From NCBI GenBank assembly GCA_010909725.1, contig JAACMV010000017.1, forward strand, positions 868,001 through 932,000: 64,000 nt of DNA, read 5' to 3'. The DNA is from Picochlorum sp. 'celeri' (taxonomy: Eukaryota; Chlorophyta; Trebouxiophyceae). A model generated the notes under the pieces. That model ran no database searches and had not been told where the DNA came from. It saw only the letters and a list, made by a program, of their open reading frames with translations. Shown piece after piece: positions 11,314 to 22,240 of this stretch; within the stretch, counting starts at the first letter, position 1; the number at the start of each line of letters is the position of its first letter. The translations under genes were made by a program, and so were the position numbers.

Positions 11314-12371
11314 ATGAGTGGAAAGAAGCAAAGAAACAACAGCGCAAACGGCAAAAGGGGTAGCGAGAAGAAGGGCTATGACCCTAATTTCCCGGTCCGA
11401 ATTTATGCTGATGGTACGAAACGCATATCAATTCTGCACGGGTTGTTCGAGTATCTGTACTGAGATAGAAATAACTGTCGCAGGGGTGTTTGATCTATTC
11501 CACTTTGGCCACGCCAAAGCTCTTGAACAGGCGAAGAAGTTGTATCCCTACGTCCACCTGACTGTTGGAGTTTGCACGGACGAAGACACGAAATTTTACA
11601 AGGGAAAGACGGTGATGAATCAGAAAGAGAGGCTTGAGTCTGTTAGACATTGCAAGTAGGTTATGTTGCTTTGAGGACAAGGGCATGTAGCAATTGTGCT
11701 GAAGGTGTACTCTGTCATGCAGATGGGTTGACGAAGTGCTCGATGATATTCCTTGGATCCCAACAATTGAATTTCTTGATAAGCACAGTATCGATTATGT
11801 TGCTCACGATGCTATACCCTACGTGAGTGGGGATCACGATGATGTCTATGCTGAAGTCAAAAAAGCTGACAGGTTTGCTGAGACAAAGCGAACAGATGGT
11901 GTTTCTACGTCTGATTTGATACTTCGCATCATCAAGGATTACAATGAATATGTTTTGAGAAATCTGAGTCGTGGATATAGTAGAGAAGAGCTTGGGGTCA
12001 GTCTTCTGAAGGCACAAAGGATTAAGGCAGAAGCAACCATGAAGCAGATTGGGGAGAGCATGAAGGCCAGCAGAAGAAAAGTAGCCGCAGGACTTAAAAG
12101 AAGCGTATCTGGAAATAATCTTTTTGTTGACATGGAAGGGATCTTCGAAAAAATGACTAATGGTGAAGTAGGAACTCAAATGGACAAGTTGGTGACAGGA
12201 TTCATCTCTTCATTTGAGAGGGGTTACCGGCAGTTTGAGAAAGCTCTGTCCTCAAAACTTGGACTCTCGCCGAAACGGAGAAGATCCACCACGAAGAAAA
12301 GTAAATCTCCCAGTACACATGCTACCCGGAAAACCAAGAATTCAATCCAGAAGAGGACTGTTGCTGTCTGA
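11314..12371 (+). CDS. PCYT1: Choline-phosphate cytidylyltransferase
   Basis: Exons 11314-11413, 11484-11655 and 11723-12371, with 70- and 67-nt introns; 306 residues. Makes CDP-choline from CTP and phosphocholine, the rate-controlling step of phosphatidylcholine synthesis by the Kennedy pathway. Visible motifs: [20 protein letters not shown] with the HxGH site at ~40-43 (intron 1 falls inside the preceding Gly), RHCKWVDEVL across intron 2, WIPTIEFLDKHSIDYVAHD, and RTDGVSTSDLILRII. The C-terminal third has a helical region and a very basic tail (SPKRRRSTTKKSKS) that may act in nuclear targeting or lipid regulation. Animal-type amphipathic M-domain repeats are not obvious. Confidence 0.93.
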
Positions 12372-12691
12372 TTCACCTCGAAAAACATTTACTTTTATTC
12401 TGCATTGTGAAACCTCATCCTTGTTGAAGCTCTATACCCCGAAGTACAGGACATCACTTGCACGATTTCGAGCGGAGAGGCCCGGTCATGTCACGACTAG
12501 ATGCGCATCAGCATGCTGATCGATGTTTTAATTTCATCTTCAGAGACCTCTCCATGTTGCAACGCACATGCATCCGTGTGGGTCACTGCAAAATCAACAT
12601 TGTACCACGATGTGACATTATTTCCATTGTTTATGTTGTTAATGAAGCACTAATGGTTTTTGGAAAGACTCTTTTCAAATTTGAGTTTGAA
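12372..12691. other. Intergenic before sulfiredoxin
   Basis: About 320 bp. The sulfiredoxin frame stays open back to 12458, so part of this could be 5' leader or a longer N-terminus. No other feature seen. Confidence 0.35.
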
Positions 12692-13150
12692 ATGCCTGCA
12701 AGAGCGTTCCTTGCCCTTGGACGATGTTCAAACAGGCCTACAATGAAGAACAGAACAGATCTTATTTGCATCACAAATAGAAATAGAGTGCGAACTCTTG
12801 CGCAAGGAAATAATCGAGAACAGGCCATGGTGGAAGGAAGGTATGGTTGGGATCTCAGTGAAAAAAAGTACGATACAGAGGACCCGCAGGTTGTAGAACT
12901 GCCAGTTAGGAAGATTCGTCGCCCATTACAAGGGTCGCGCTCAAATGATCAAGTAAAGGTCGATGCTTTGAAGTCGAGTATTGAAAAAATTGGGCTGCTG
13001 GAGCCCATTGATGTCCTCCTAGTAAACGGTGAGTATTACGGTTTTTCTGGCTGCCATCGCTATCAGGCGCACCAGGAGCTTGGAAAAGAGACTATTCTCT
13101 GTAGAGTACGGAAAGCAACAGAGCAGACTTTGAAGTTTCACATGATGTAA
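12692..13150 (+). CDS. SRX: Sulfiredoxin, probably plastid-targeted
   Basis: 152 residues from ATG 12692. The C-terminal ~100 residues are sulfiredoxin: VRKIRRPLQG, SIEKIGLLEPIDVLLV and the active-site FSGCHRYQAH with Cys ~121. The enzyme uses ATP to reduce the sulfinic form of 2-Cys peroxiredoxins. The ~45-residue N-terminal extension (MPARAFLALGRCSNRP, Arg/Ser/Thr-rich) looks like a plastid or mitochondrial transit peptide; plants carry plastid and mitochondrial sulfiredoxin. The exact start is uncertain because the frame is open to 12458 and a further in-frame ATG (MVEGRYGWD) could start a cytosolic form. It ends 5 bp from the convergent ABM gene. Confidence 0.88.
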   Translation: MPARAFLALGRCSNRPTMKNRTDLICITNRNRVRTLAQGNNREQAMVEGRYGWDLSEKKYDTEDPQVVELPVRKIRRPLQGSRSNDQVKVDALKSSIEKIGLLEPIDVLLVNGEYYGFSGCHRYQAHQELGKETILCRVRKATEQTLKFHMM

Positions 13151-13155
13151 ATAGC

Positions 13156-13894
13156 TCACTCTTTCTTCTTCTTGAACCATGGGAAATTGAATTCTATTCC
13201 CCAAAGTTTATCTTTCTTCTTTTCTTCTTCATCGCGAACTGCACATATTGCAATTATATCAAATAAAATTGAATGTTTAGCCTGTTGTTGAAACGGGAAC
13301 GTACTTGAATTCACCACAGGGCTGGTTTGGGTATATCCTGCTCCACCAACAGAGCCTGCTCCAGTCGCATCTTCTAGTCCCCCCTCGCCTTTGGGGCCTT
13401 CGGCAATAGATGAGACGCCAATTTTCCCATCTTTGATTTCATATAAGCTGATTCCAATACTATCTTTTACAATGGCCGAGCTTTTCTCCAGAAATGCTTT
13501 CATTTCTGTTGAGGTGGTATGTTGACTGAAAGCATGATCAGTCTCATATACCTCCCAGAAGTGAAATGTTCCTTCTTCATGAGGATCCTACGGTAAAAAT
13601 ATGATGCAATTATGGGGATTAACATAAATAAGAGGAGCTTATACCCACAGCCCGTGTATGTACCTTGAAAAACTCGAAAGCAACAATACCAGACTTTGGG
13701 TCTTTACGACACTCTGTAGAGTAACTGTATATCGAATTACACATCTGTTCTAGTTGTTTATTTCTTCCGGGTGCTGAAGTGAGAGTTTTGCTGCATGCAA
13801 CTTGCTTGGGGGCTTTCCGTTTGAGCGCCGCTGACACGCGAAGACGACACTGAGCCGTCACCTGGGAGGTCCCTCTGAATCCTATTCGACTCAT
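13156..13894 (-). CDS. Antibiotic biosynthesis monooxygenase (ABM)-domain protein
   Basis: Exons complement(13156-13238, 13305-13587, 13664-13894); introns of 66 nt (GTACGT...GTGCAG) and 76 nt (GTACAT...CGTAG); 198 residues. A basic, Ser/Ala-rich N-terminus (first ~40 residues) suggests organelle targeting. Residues ~43-135 match the dimeric alpha+beta-barrel ABM fold: SIYSYSTECRKDPKSGIVAF, FHFWEVYETDHAFSQHTTS, MKAFLEKSSAIV. Such proteins are small monooxygenases or haem-binding/detoxifying enzymes; the substrate cannot be told. A Gly/Pro-rich linker and short basic tail (FPWFKKKKE) follow. Confidence 0.75.
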
Positions 13895-14037
13895 TTCTCA
13901 ATAAAAATGCGAGTTTAGTATTTATTTCCATTTGGGTTTGTAGTGAATAGCGGTGATTCCTTGACCAACGATCCATGCTAAAAGAGGCACCATTGTCACC
14001 GACATATCACTGATACGATATCAGCTCCCGATACACA

Positions 14038-14998
14038 CTAAGATCCTAGAGGAGGAAATTCCTCCTCTTTCAGGATTGCTGAGCCTTTGGTGCCAGGTTT
14101 AACACAGTCAACCAGCGTTATATATTGATTTAAGCGACGAAACACATGTGGGTACTTGTACACAGTGGATCCAACATGCCATCCATCCCCAACGCTGGCA
14201 CCATGACGCTCATCCTCTGGCTTACTTCTTCGGATTTCTTCTTCAATTTCTTCAATAGGTAATATGCCTTTCGAACTTCGTAGTAAAATGTATACTTCCT
14301 TGGCAACATTGTCTAAATCTAAATATTCACCTGGGCAGCCATCAAACTCTGGGATCTTGTCAGGAAATTTTGGTAGTCTGCTGCCGCAGTCTATTCCCAC
14401 TGCCTTGCATGCTCCTTTCGTCAAAAACACATGCTGACGCCCAGTATCAGGGACGATAAAAATGTGTTTGCGATCAGACAGGAATTGTGTCAGTCTCCCC
14501 TTCATTGGAGTTTTCAGTGCATGCCTGCAATACTCTCCTAAAGTTGGCAGGCTCATGGGCTCGTTGGATTTCCTCTCATGTTCCAACATGAATTCTACGA
14601 TGTTCCTTTCCAGCTGACCATAGTCAAAATACCCTGGGAAGGCCAAATCCTTAACCCATTCCTCTGGCCGAGCCAGCTGCACAATGCATGTCCCATCATC
14701 CCTGGACATATACCACATGATACCTCAGAATGATCCGGCATTTCGTTCAATATAGAGCAATTAATTACCTTTCCTTGATGATGAACTGATCAGGATATTT
14801 GAGGAAGATCCTTTTCAACAATCCTTTCTGTAATGGTGTCCCTCCTTCAAAGACAGGTTGAACGCTCCTGACTGCATTACCCAGCACTGACAAATACTCG
14901 GAATGAGATTTTTTCCGTAAAAGAATCTGGACTGTACACTGAACTATATCCGAATCATCTTGTGCAAAGGCGGAGCGCTGAGGGCACTTGCTTGACAT
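14038..14998 (-). CDS. Unknown protein, possible winged-helix (LOTUS-like) repeats
   Basis: Exons complement(14038-14701, 14769-14998), 67-nt intron (GTAATT...GTCCAG), 297 residues. I see three stretches with similar layout: a helix pair, then a short F-x-hydrophobic strand and a V/I-x-L strand: LLKRIFLKYPDQFIIKE + CIVQL; RLTQFLSDRKHIFIV + HVFL; STVYKYPHVFRRL + YITLV. This resembles OST-HTH/LOTUS or related winged helices that bind RNA or proteins, but this is inference from pattern only. No targeting signal. No function assigned. Confidence 0.65.
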
Positions 14999-15292
14999 GT
15001 GTCAAGTGCACTGCCCTGCACTCGAGAAACCTTCAAATGAACTCTTCAGCAGTTTCTCCCTTCTTACCTAATGGCGAATTTTCATTGTTGTTGTTGAAAA
15101 GTCACATACCGGTATTATAAATCTTTAGTCTGGTTGCAGCTCTAGACTTCACTTTGAAGGGATCTCACTCTCGTGCACCCTCAGGGTCAGATGAAACTCT
15201 GGGCACAAAGGCCTTGGTTCCCATGCATACATTATCCATTACAATTCATAATTACAATTGAATAGTTTGATCATTTGAAAGTACGAAACGCT

Positions 15293-17144
15293 ATGGATTT
15301 TACCCTGAAGCAACACCCAACCCTCGCGAAGCCTGAAGGACCAGTTTTGGTGTGCATTCTGGATGGATGGGTACGTGAAGCATATAATATTAAATACTAT
15401 ATAGAAATATGGCAAGAGGTATACAATTCCCTCTCTAGGTTGGAGTCGATGCATGTACCCTTGATCGCCTTGTGCCGACCGGCGACGTGCATTCCTGCTT
15501 TCAACAAGATACTGCCATCGAAGTTGAACATGGCGGATATGAATCATCGGATTATACATGCAGGGAGAGAATGTGAGTAAGGACAAGTTCAATGGTGTGT
15601 TCAGCGCCAACACTCCATGCTCTGACGCTCTCCGTGACGTACCAGGGCGTTGGAGAACCATTCTTGCTCATGGAACTGCAGTAGGGCTCCCTAGTGATGC
15701 AGATATGGGAAACTCTGAAGTTGGACACAATGCCCTTGGTGCAGGCCAAGTCATTGACCAGGGTGCCAGTCTTGTGGACAAGGCACTTGAAAGTGGGTCA
15801 ATGTTTGAAGGTGAAGGATGGCAATACGTGTCAGAAAATTTACCAAATGGAACACTGCATCTTATTGGGCTTTTGTCGGATGGAGGGGTTCACAGCAGGA
15901 CCGATCAGTTGTTTGGTCTCATCAGAGGAGCCGTGGAGAGAGGGACCAAGAAGATTCGGGTACATATCCTTACTGATGGAAGGGATGTAGCTGATGGATC
16001 TTCTCTCAAGTTTGTGGAGGAGCTTGAAGGAGTACTCAAAGAAGTATCCGGGCAGTGTGATGCAAAGATTGCGTCAGGAGGAGGGAGAATGTATGTGACA
16101 ATGGACAGATACGAAGCTGACTGGAACATTGTCAAAAGGGGGTGGGATGCCCATGTCCTGGGAGAGGCCCCGAATAAGTTCACCGATGCTTACACTGCGG
16201 TCAAAACTCTCAGGAAAGAGGATTCAGAGAAGCCAGTGAGTGACCAGTGGCTTGAGCCATTTGTGATTGTGGATGATGCCGGTGCCCCTGTTGGAACAGT
16301 TGAGGACGGAGATGCTGTTGTAATATTCAACTTCAGAGCTGATCGTGTGATTGAACTAAGCAAAGCATTGGAATATAAGGATTTCACCGCCTTTGATCGT
16401 GTTCGTGTGCCACAGATTAAGTTTGCTGGAATGATGCAGTATGATGGAGACCTCAAGCTCCCAACAAAGTTTTTGGTGCCACCACCTGCAATTTCTGGAG
16501 TTTCTGGGGAATTTTTGGTGAAAAATGGTCTGAGAACTTTTGTCTGCTCCGAGACACAGAAGTTTGGTCATGTCACTTTCTTCTGGAATGGAAACAGGAG
16601 TGGGTATTTTGATGAGAATCTTGAGACATATCTAGAAATCCCATCTGACACTGTTCCCTTCAACGAAAAGCCTGACATGAAGGCGAGAGAGATTGCAGCA
16701 GCAGGAAAAGAAGCTTTGCGATCCGGCAAATTTGATCAGGTCCGATTGAACTTTGCAAATCCAGACATGGTTGGCCACACAGGTGATCTGCAGGCTACAA
16801 TACACTGCTGTGAACTGGTCGATCAGTGCCTCAAGGAGTTGTTGGATGTTGTGGACGAAGTAAAAGGGCGTTTTATCGTCACTTCTGATCATGGTAATGC
16901 TGATGATATGGTTCAACGAAACAAGAAAACCCTGGAACCCCTGTATGAGGATGGAAAACCAATCCCATTGACATCTCATACGCTTGCACCCGTGCCAATT
17001 TCTATCGGAGGATCGGGCCTCCCAGATGACGTCAAGTTTAAGAGTGATTTTGAGAAGGCAGGACTTGCGAATGTTGCTTCTACCGCACTCAATTTGATGG
17101 GCTATGAAGCACCCCCTCACATGGAACCAACCCTTTTGGCCTGA
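15293..17144 (+). CDS. PGAMi: 2,3-bisphosphoglycerate-independent phosphoglycerate mutase
   Basis: Exons 15293-15370 and 15564-17144; 552 residues, typical of plant enzymes (~555-560). It interconverts 3- and 2-phosphoglycerate in glycolysis, using metal ions and a Ser nucleophile: MGNSEVGHNALGAG (Ser ~77). Other family blocks: GPVLVCILDGW at the exon 1 end, LLSDGGVHS, HILTDGRDV, NFRADR, VTSDHGNADDM and SHTLAPVPI with metal-binding His/Asp. There is no transit peptide, so probably cytosolic. The 193-nt intron is long for this window; comparison with plant enzymes (DGW directly followed by GE) supports a single intron. Ends 34 bp from the FBPase gene on the other strand. Confidence 0.95.
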
Positions 17145-17178
17145 TTTTGTACAATTACATGACAATAAATTTATTCTC

Positions 17179-18467
17179 TCATCTCTTTAAGAGTTCCATT
17201 ATTCTTTCAACATTATTTTTGCTGCCAAGATAAATTGGACTCCTGTCATGAATACCCCCAGTAGGTGGCTTTTCCATGATTCTCTTACCCTCTCCATCAA
17301 CTGCCAGTCCTCCTGCTTGTTCCATTAGCATTGCCATAGGGTAACATTCATACAGCATACGAAGCTTTCCTTTGGTGTTTTTCTTATCGGACGGGTACAT
17401 AAAGATACCTCCGTAGAGCAGCGTTCTGTGTACGTCAGCAACCATGGAACCAACATACCTCAACGAGCACTTGCCAGATTGCTTCTGCTCATCAACGTAT
17501 GATCTTGTCGCAACATCCCAATTTGCTGAATTTCCCTCATTAATAGAGTATATAGACCCATACTCAGGAAGCTTGACATTCTGATGAGTTAGGACGAATT
17601 CACCAATGAAATCGTCCAAAGTGAATCCAGCCACTCCATCACCAGTTGTCAACATGAGGTATGTCATGGATCCATACATGCAATAACCTGCTGCCACCAT
17701 ATCTACACCAGGTCTTGTGACATCTGATAATTGGCCATTCGATCCATTTTTGACTCTATAAATACCAAAGATCGTTCCAATGGAGACGCCGCACTCGATA
17801 TTTGAAGATCCATCCAAAGGATCAAATACAACACAGTAATCACCCCTATGTTCCTGATCAATAATGATGGCATCTTCTTCCTCCTCGGTGACCAGAACAG
17901 CGCACTGACCACTCTTCCTCAGCACATTTTTGAATACATCGTTCGCAACCACATCCAGTTTTTTCTGATCCTCCCCCTGGACATTTTCACTGCCTGCCTT
18001 GCCTAGAACATCGTTCCCAGCTACTCCAGCCTGAGAGAAAACGGAAAGCATCAATCAAAGGATCCACAAAACTAAAACAACTGTATAAACGTACCCTTCT
18101 GACAGCTGTCGACACAAATTTGCAACCAACGCAGATGGAATTGAGTAAAATGGTTAGGTTACCCCTGGCCTGAGGGTTTTTGTGCTGCTGATTCAAAATC
18201 CAAGCAGATAGCGTGAAAGGATCTGTCTGCACACAAGCCAAACAGATATGAATAAGAAAGATAAACGCCTACGGACACTTGATCAAATGAATCGCATCCG
18301 CCGTGCAAAAAGAACAGACTTTCGACACTGTAGGGCTTCCAGTTTCTCGAACTCTGAGATTTCCAACCTGTATACTGCGACCGCCAGCATGAAATATTAA
18401 GTAGTAAAGAGAATTTACATACCTGCGATGCAGTCTCACCAACCTTGTCTCCCTGTTGCTGTGACAT
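17179..18467 (-). CDS. FBP: Fructose-1,6-bisphosphatase, cytosolic type
   Basis: Exons complement(17179-18030, 18095-18226, 18423-18467); introns 64 nt (GTACGT...TCTCAG) and 196 nt; 342 residues. Hydrolyses fructose-1,6-bisphosphate in gluconeogenesis and sucrose synthesis. Motifs: GEDQKKLDVVANDVF, metal-binding FDPLDGSSN (~128-136), VAAGYCMYGS, and YVGSMVADVHRTLLYGG plus KLRMLYECYPMAMLMEQAGG. The segment before VAAGYCMYGS is short and lacks the Cys-containing redox insertion of plastid enzymes. With no transit peptide, this points to the cytosolic isoform. Exon 1 supplies only 15 residues (MSQQQGDKVGETASQ). Confidence 0.94.
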
Positions 18468-18772
18468 GGTACAGTAGTTTTTCTTGAAAATCTCTCTACT
18501 TGTCAACTTCTCTCTCTCAAAGGGGAATTTAATTTAATCAATCTGATCAACTTATCTTTTATTGAAAACAGGTGCATTGACTCATTCGACCCGTGTGCTG
18601 CAATAAATAAAACAGTTTAATCCGATATTTGTTCCTACTTTAGGACAAAAAGGAATATTGTAATGTTCTAATTAGATGGCTTGAAGCCAATTGGCTACGA
18701 TGAGATGATGGATGCAACTTTCTTATCCAAAGGAAATCATTGTAACTATAGAAACTTTGTTACAAATCTGCA
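18468..18772. promoter_or_regulatory. Divergent promoter, FBPase / Nup85
   Basis: 305 bp between two start codons on opposite strands, AT-rich. No coding potential seen; it should hold both promoters. No specific factor site recognised. Confidence 0.45.
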
Positions 18773-20911
18773 ATGACGGAAGAGCCCGTGGGGCCCCAAC
18801 AGGCAACCACGCTGCTTGCAGAAGTGGAATCAACAGGCAACAGACTTCATTTCCATTGGGGGCTTGGGAATGAGATATTTTGCTGCAGTACTTTGAATAA
18901 AGATGTACAATCTACCACATCTGTTGGAATGGAGAGCGACCAGGTGTCGACATCAACGTGCATACGTTGGGGTCATCTCGGTGCGATACATCGTCGAATC
19001 GCGTATGACACTTGCTCAAAATACATGGAGTATGCGTCGATGAAGCAAATGGGAAGGAAAAAAGGGGGGACACGTCATAGCCTCACGGACACTGGGGGCT
19101 CACAGGGAGCCTTGGCGTTTGCTCAGAGTGTCAGTGATATACTAGGGGCGAACACGCTGTACTCTACTGACGAATCGGATGAGACGCTTCAAATCCTAGA
19201 GGAAAAGGCATTATGGGAGCTTATTTGCTCTTTTGTATTCGATTCATTGGTCGGAGAGCAGCCGTCTGGTGCAATTCCAGACATTTCGAGTTGGTACAAG
19301 GCCAATGCCACTGCGTTACAGGGAGGTGTTGACCAGACTCCCATCTCGACTGAATTGATAGAATTCATGCAGCATGTTGATGTTCCAGAGTTAGAGGATA
19401 GATATTGGGGGACATTTCTGAGGCTTGTGTCTTTGGGTTGGATCTCTGATGCGTTAGACTTTCTTGGCTTGCACACTGCCTGGCTTCAGTGGGACTCGTC
19501 CAACTTCGAGCAGGGGTTATCTGTTGAAGGCAGTAATACACCACCTGAGATAATTGTTCTGGAAAATATCAGTTCAATTTTGCGAAGATTTCCAACTCTG
19601 CGAGATAGAGGAGCTGCTGGCCCCAGCATGACTCGGCAATTTGATGCGCTGGGGGAGATGATGTCTTTCAGGTATGGTGGAAAGATAATTCGTTATTTTT
19701 TTTTGAATATTTGACTATCGATCCCTATATGTAGGCAAGCTTGGTTGAAGAAATGCTTGGATTTGAAAAATGACTCGGAAATGTGGAATAGATGCGATCA
19801 GACAGCTCCAGAGACCAGCAAGGCATGCCTGGAATGCCTGGAAATTGTATTGGGCGAAGAAAATGCGATGAAGAGGTCAGTCATGTCATGGTGTGAGCTT
19901 TTAATCGCAAAGCTAGCACACAAATATCCGGATCTGGACAATTTATCGGAACTAAAACACATGCTCCAGAGTTGCCTTGTCCAGATGCACTCCATCAATG
20001 AATTGCAAGACTCAGTTGCTTCGGTGATCAGTAGCAGTTGCGAGATGAATCATCAAGGTATAATAAGAGCTTGCTCCTTCAGTGTATCAGACTGGTTCCT
20101 GGGGCATATTACAGCTGTCCTTGAAGCACATCCAAGTGGGCCAGGCCCCCTCAAACATGAGCTTTTACATGCTGGAGGTGATCAGTCAGAGTTTTACAGG
20201 CTCGACTATGCCAGTTCATTGTCTCCTAGTCCATTGACATGGGAATTGGCTGCAAAATATTTCGGCTTTTGCAAGTCTCACGGGAAGCACGCATTTGAAC
20301 AGCTGCTTGATAAACTACCCTTAACAACTGATGGAAAGCTGGCCCACAGAGCTGTAATTTTGGCTGAGATATATAACATCGAGCATCTAAAATATTCAGT
20401 ATATAAGAGGCAAGGTGCTCTGTGTTGGCAGAATGGTTTGTATGGCCTTGGAGCCCAATGGTTTTCTCGCGCAGATGATATCTTCAGCATGGATGTCTCC
20501 CTTGGCGGAATAGTATTCGACGCAGGAGATGATAACCGGCTCACGAAAGGCACCTCAGAAAATCGATTGCATTCAATAGAGCAGTGTATTAGATCTCTAA
20601 GAGTTCCCGCGGACCTTGAGTATGCGTCGAACTTTGCACTCATTACGACAAAAATCTGTGCAAACAAGAAAACCAAGGGTAGTTTTGAACTTGCGATATC
20701 CACAATTCGAAGGGTTGATAGACGACTGGGAATACAGTGTGCCCAGTATTTGATGACTAGTGTATTTGCATTGGAGCCAGGGTATTTAGACAGAGAGGAC
20801 CTGATTCTGTTCATGGAATACATCAATGCATCTGAGGGGCAGAATGCTTCCCTCTCGCGGCGGAAATTGTTGGAGCTTGTGGCTCTATTGGATATTAGAT
20901 CAATGAGCTGA
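18773..20911 (+). CDS. NUP85: Nucleoporin Nup85/Nup75
   Basis: Exons 18773-19671 and 19735-20911, 63-nt intron; 691 residues, close to the ~650-720 of the family. Nup85 is an alpha-solenoid (ancestral coatomer element) scaffold of the Y-shaped Nup107-160 complex of the nuclear pore. Recognised from the C-terminal half: CSFSVSDWFLGHITAVLEAHP, FYRLDYASSLS, WELAAKYFGFC, LLDKLPLTTD, HLKYSVYKRQGALCW and GLGAQWFSRADD, matching the order of Nup85 helices. The N-terminal ~90 residues are poorly conserved. No targeting signal, as expected. Confidence 0.82.
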
Positions 20912-20972
20912 TTTAAATTTAAACAAAATCAAGTACGAAGAGTCGGCATGCAGGTGATAAACATCTATCGAT

Positions 20973-22034
20973 TTAATCAGACTTCTTCTTCTGTCCACCA
21001 AATGCAACTACTTTGCGGCCCCAAAGGTCAGTTTGAATGCAGTATTTTTTAAACAATAGCTCTTCTTTCAAATCTTTATTCACCATTGGAATACCCAGTT
21101 TTGACGCCATTAGGCGACGAACATTCTCAGCATACAGTACTGGATCTCTCTCTTCCTCTTCAGAGGGATGATACGGAGGCAGAATTTCAACTTCGACATA
21201 GTTTACAAACTGCGATAGCAGTCTCCATATATGGAACAAAGTGTTCACAGACCCCCACCCAGGATGAAAGTGCCTGCAAGGGTATCTAAATAAAATCGGA
21301 GAGACTGGCTTCCCAGGCACAAATGCACCCTTGCGGAATTTCAACAGGCACTCTTTTGGCTTTGTAGTGGCCTCTGGCGCTAGTGCAAGCAATGGATAGC
21401 CAGTATCACGCGCTCTCGTCATCACCGCTGTTTGAGGATCCGATCTCACTGTGTACTGATTCACGTGGTCCAAAGTGCCCTTCCGTGCAATGAACAGAAA
21501 TTGTAGAGCAACAGCGATGGCTCCAACAAATGGAAGATCAGCAACCCCTGACTTCGAAACACCGCTCGACCGAATCTGTGTCAATAGCATTGCAGGATCA
21601 ACGTATGATATGTGGTTGAAGACCAGTATCGATCGTGCTTTTTTAGCCTTGCGTAAATTCTCCTTTCCTTTCACAGAGATCCACAGAAAACCAGCTAGGA
21701 ACACGAATGCTCTGGACCCAAAGCGCACAGCCTGATCAACAACTAAAAACCTGACATTACTCAGCGGATTTCCTTCCTTGTGGTGGTGCCCTAGGACCGC
21801 CAGCCGACAAAACCCCCAAGTTATCAACAAAACAACCACAAGAAGAATGCTTCTTAGACAGGCCAAAGGGAATAATACTACCAATTTGATGGCCTCGTAT
21901 CTCGTCACTGGATGATCTAAATCTATAAATGGACTGTTTGAGGCCAGTTTGACAAGGTTTGGCACGCTCTCGTCCTCGAGAGTGTCTGCTATTTGAGTCT
22001 GACTAGAGTCATCGAGGCACCCAGGTTCATTCAT
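20973..22034 (-). CDS. Lysophospholipid acyltransferase (LPEAT/LPCAT-like)
   Basis: 353 residues from ATG 22034; the frame continues 4 codons upstream without an ATG. PlsC-type acyltransferase: motif I NHISYVDP (His ~141, Asp ~146), FIARKG, motif III-like APEATTKP (EATT in place of EGTT) and a following RKGAFVPGKPV. Two hydrophobic segments (about residues 51-73 and 106-119) precede the catalytic block, as in LPCAT1/LPEAT ER enzymes that re-acylate lysophospholipids. The EF-hand tail of LPCAT1 is absent; the C-terminus is KKKSD, a Lys-rich end compatible with ER retention. Substrate unproved. Confidence 0.88.
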   Translation of the reverse strand: MNEPGCLDDSSQTQIADTLEDESVPNLVKLASNSPFIDLDHPVTRYEAIKLVVLFPLACLRSILLVVVLLITWGFCRLAVLGHHHKEGNPLSNVRFLVVDQAVRFGSRAFVFLAGFLWISVKGKENLRKAKKARSILVFNHISYVDPAMLLTQIRSSGVSKSGVADLPFVGAIAVALQFLFIARKGTLDHVNQYTVRSDPQTAVMTRARDTGYPLLALAPEATTKPKECLLKFRKGAFVPGKPVSPILFRYPCRHFHPGWGSVNTLFHIWRLLSQFVNYVEVEILPPYHPSEEEERDPVLYAENVRRLMASKLGIPMVNKDLKEELLFKKYCIQTDLWGRKVVAFGGQKKKSD

Positions 22035-22240
22035 GGCACAATCCAATAGGTAGCCTCCTCAGAAAAAAGAATTGTCGCATTCATATATTTATTCAAGCTG
22101 CAGAGAATTGAAGCAATCAATCACGTCGTCATCCCGAGGACAAACATCAGGAGGATTTTTCTTTTTAAGAGTGGTAGCCTCACCGCAAGCTGGGCAGTTT
22201 CAAAGACAATTAGATTAATTAATTATTCATCATCATCATC

